Source: an uncultured Lewinella sp.
GTDB lineage: Bacteria; Bacteroidota; Bacteroidia; Chitinophagales; Saprospiraceae
Length of the DNA: 7,238 nucleotides
Assembly: GCA_938021455.1 (NCBI GenBank)
Contig: CALIGP010000188.1
Location: 1 to 7,238 of the forward strand
Direction of reading: 5' to 3'
Of the stretch, positions 5,171-7,238 are shown one piece after another; within the stretch, counting starts at the first letter, position 1; the number at the start of each line of letters is the position of its first letter. The notes beneath the pieces are model-generated. The model did no database searches. It was not told where the DNA came from and worked only from the letters and a program-made list of their open reading frames with translations. A program made the position numbers and the translations under genes.

Positions 5171-7238
5171 CTAGTCACGAATAATGGTAAAGGAGCCGCG
5201 CTGCTGCATGCGTTCCCCAAGTGGATTGGAGAAGTTGAATACGTAGTAGTAAGGGCCTTCGGGCAGTACCGTTCCGTTGTTGGTCAAACCTTCAAAGCAG
5301 TTCGTGCCGGTTTCATCGGCGCTACAGTTGTACTCATTCACTTCGAAGACTAACTGGCCCCAGCGGTTGTAAATTTCGAGGTTGTTGTCAGCGGCGTCGG
5401 CATCTTCAGAACAGAAGATAACGAGCGTTTCATTGAGTCCGTCGCCGTTAGGCGTGAGAACTTCACGGGTACTGAGACAGGGGAATCGACGATCCCGGAC
5501 GGTAGCGACCATACGGACAGTCTGACATCCATTGTCATCGGTTACTTCAATCTCGTATTCACCGGGACAAAGTCCTTCGGCGAACGGGTCATTGCCTTGG
5601 TTAGGGAGTTGTGGCCAGGTGAAGCGGTAGTTTCCGCTGCCACCAAGTGGCAGGATACGGACGCTACCATTACAGCCGTCAGAAGCATCAGTAGCTTCAA
5701 ACGTAATCGCCAGGTCTTCGGGCGCACTAACACTGAAGCTTTGCACCAGTACACACTGGTTAGCATCCGTAACGGTTACGGAGTAGTCACCTTCGCTTAG
5801 AGACTGAATGGAGGCTCCAGTACCGTTGTTGGACCAGCTGTAGCTGTAGGGCGTAATCCCTCCGTCTACATCAATAGCAATCAGGCCATCGTTTCCGCTA
5901 CCACAACTTACATTCGTCACGGTTGGAGTAAGGGTTAAAGCTGGAGGTGCCGTTACTTCAATGGCTCCAATGATCTCACAGCCTCCGTCATCCATAACGG
6001 TGAGGGTGTAGACACCGGCGGCTGCATTTTCCAAGACACTATCGATACCGACGATCTGTTCGCCAATCATATACTGGTAGGTAAACTGCCCCTGGCCACT
6101 AATGGTCGCAACAATCCGTCCGTCCGTCGCATCCGGGCAGCTAACACCAAAGCCACTGAAGCTGGTGACAACAGAAGCATTAACGCTGAAGCCCGCAGAT
6201 ATACCCACGGTGTAGTTTCTCACCAGCGTAGCCCCCGTTTCGTCAGAAACAGTCAATGTGTAATCACCAGGTCCTACGCCTGTAAGGTCCTCAGTAGTAG
6301 CCAGGCTTACCGCTTCGCCCGTCCGGGTCCAGTTGAAAGAGTAAGGCTCTACGCCACCAGAGATGGTGACCTCTACCTGGCCCTCGTTTCCGTCTTGACA
6401 GGCAACATCGCTGACATTATCAAGCGTCTCGTCAATCCGGCCAACCGTGAAGGTTTCCGTGATGAACATACAACCATTATCATCTGTCACCGTCGCGGTG
6501 TAGTCACCAGCACAGAGCTGGCTGATCGTGCTTCCTGTTTCAGAGTTGCTCCAGCTAACCATGTAGGGAGACGTACCTCCTGCGATGTTTAAGCTGATCA
6601 TTCCGGAACAGTCTGTGTCTTCTGTATCAGAGGTAAGGGTCGCAGGAGCGGCGATCGCATCAGGTGCGCCTACCGTAAGTTCGACATCAATTGCTCCGCC
6701 CTGGGCGTCCGTAACGAATACTTGATAGGTACCTGGGGCTGCAAGAACTTCAATGTCGTTCTCATCAAAGCTCATTACTGTTCCTGCTGGCTCCACCCGA
6801 ACGCTAAAGGGGGGCGCGCCACTGTTAATTAATAGTTCGATAACACCGTCCGTACCGTCCGAACAACTGGAAGGTCGTGTAGAGGTAGAGGCAAAACTAA
6901 TGGCTGCAGCCCCGACGATGTAACACTCTTCAAATGAACAGTCACTTTCATCGGTAATGGTTACACAGTACTCGCCAGCGGAAAGGTTGCTGATATTTTG
7001 GGTTGTTTCCCCATTTGACCAGGCAAAGCTATAGGGCGGGTTGCCGCCGCTTGGCGTAATCGTAATGGCTCCGTTGTCCCCGTCGGTAGCCGCCGTAACG
7101 GTACCTGGGGCCATGATTTCCGTAGGAGGTTCGACCGTAATGGTCGACGTAAGTTCTTCCGTACCGCTTGTAATCATGACGGTGTAATCACCTGGAGCCA
7201 GATTATCGATATCCTGCAGGTTAGAGAAGGTGCTTCCT
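5171..7238 (-). CDS. SprB-repeat adhesin with T9SS type B C-terminal sorting domain (3' part)
   Basis: The frame is open through the right edge; 688 residues are visible and the start lies outside, so the ATG at 7177 is internal (it falls inside a repeat: ...APGDYTVMITSG). Residues below count from the first full codon at 7237. One partial and seven whole SprB-type repeats of about 65-80 residues occupy 1-36, 44-109, 113-192, 199-266, 270-345, 354-431, 436-506 and 510-582. Each carries G--PYS--WSN, then -L--G-Y-VTVTD--GC. The type B domain (CHU_C type, about 587-688) has VLTPNGDGLNE, LEIYNRWGQLVFE, LPEGPYYYVF and a final GSFTIIRD. In gliding Bacteroidota such proteins are exported by T9SS to the cell surface and act in adhesion or gliding. 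Cysteines are frequent, so disulfides are likely. The neighbour at 4100-5071 is its likely export partner. Confidence 0.93.
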   Translation of the reverse strand, partial: GSTFSNLQDIDNLAPGDYTVMITSGTEELTSTITVEPPTEIMAPGTVTAATDGDNGAITITPSGGNPPYSFAWSNGETTQNISNLSAGEYCVTITDESDCSFEECYIVGAAAISFASTSTRPSSCSDGTDGVIELLINSGAPPFSVRVEPAGTVMSFDENDIEVLAAPGTYQVFVTDAQGGAIDVELTVGAPDAIAAPATLTSDTEDTDCSGMISLNIAGGTSPYMVSWSNSETGSTISQLCAGDYTATVTDDNGCMFITETFTVGRIDETLDNVSDVACQDGNEGQVEVTISGGVEPYSFNWTRTGEAVSLATTEDLTGVGPGDYTLTVSDETGATLVRNYTVGISAGFSVNASVVTSFSGFGVSCPDATDGRIVATISGQGQFTYQYMIGEQIVGIDSVLENAAAGVYTLTVMDDGGCEIIGAIEVTAPPALTLTPTVTNVSCGSGNDGLIAIDVDGGITPYSYSWSNNGTGASIQSLSEGDYSVTVTDANQCVLVQSFSVSAPEDLAITFEATDASDGCNGSVRILPLGGSGNYRFTWPQLPNQGNDPFAEGLCPGEYEIEVTDDNGCQTVRMVATVRDRRFPCLSTREVLTPNGDGLNETLVIFCSEDADAADNNLEIYNRWGQLVFEVNEYNCSADETGTNCFEGLTNNGTVLPEGPYYYVFNFSNPLGERMQQRGSFTIIRD

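Noticed and set aside
6813..6832. GGCGCGCC and TTAATTAA (AscI and PacI sites) 4 bases apart, like a cloning linker
   Set aside because: They lie in frame inside an intact SprB repeat (LLINSGAPPF), so chance is the better explanation.

Overview
The window looks like chromosomal DNA from a gliding or surface-associated member of the Bacteroidota. A Saprospiraceae/Lewinella-like source is my guess, not shown by the sequence. The evidence is a type IX secretion system (T9SS) gene pair (a repeat adhesin with a type B C-terminal sorting domain, followed by a PorP/SprF-family outer-membrane protein), Bacteroidota-type promoters (TTG, about 20 bp, TAnnTTTG), and gene starts with A-rich or very short leaders instead of Shine-Dalgarno sequences.

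Layout, left to right. Positions 113-1333 (minus) hold an AT-rich secreted serine hydrolase of the beta-lactamase/penicillin-binding-protein fold (S12-like). Positions 1334-1765 are non-coding, with small hairpins and, at the right end, a good promoter for the next gene. Positions 1766-2818 (plus) encode TrhO, the rhodanese-family enzyme that hydroxylates uridine 34 of tRNA. A 145-bp gap with tandem repeats follows. Positions 2964-3653 (plus) encode a short-chain dehydrogenase/reductase-like protein that lacks the catalytic tyrosine. Positions 3654-4099 have no protein gene. On the minus strand they hold what looks like an undescribed small RNA of about 220 nt (about 3880 down to 3659), with its own promoter and terminator. 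They also hold a long hairpin (3989-4043) that can end transcription from both sides. Positions 4100-5071 (minus) encode the PorP/SprF-like protein. Positions 5171 to beyond 7238 (minus) are the 3' part of the adhesin gene; its start lies outside the window.

Functional picture. The adhesin and PorP/SprF genes lie in the same order as sprB-sprF in gliding Flavobacteria, where the second protein is needed to export or attach the first. A terminator-like hairpin between them may lower expression of the second gene. trhO and the dehydrogenase gene run in the same direction and may share a transcript, since I see no promoter of the standard type between them. The serine hydrolase differs from the rest in base composition and may have been acquired by transfer. 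The strongest candidate for something new is the small RNA in 3659-3880; the dehydrogenase without its tyrosine comes second.
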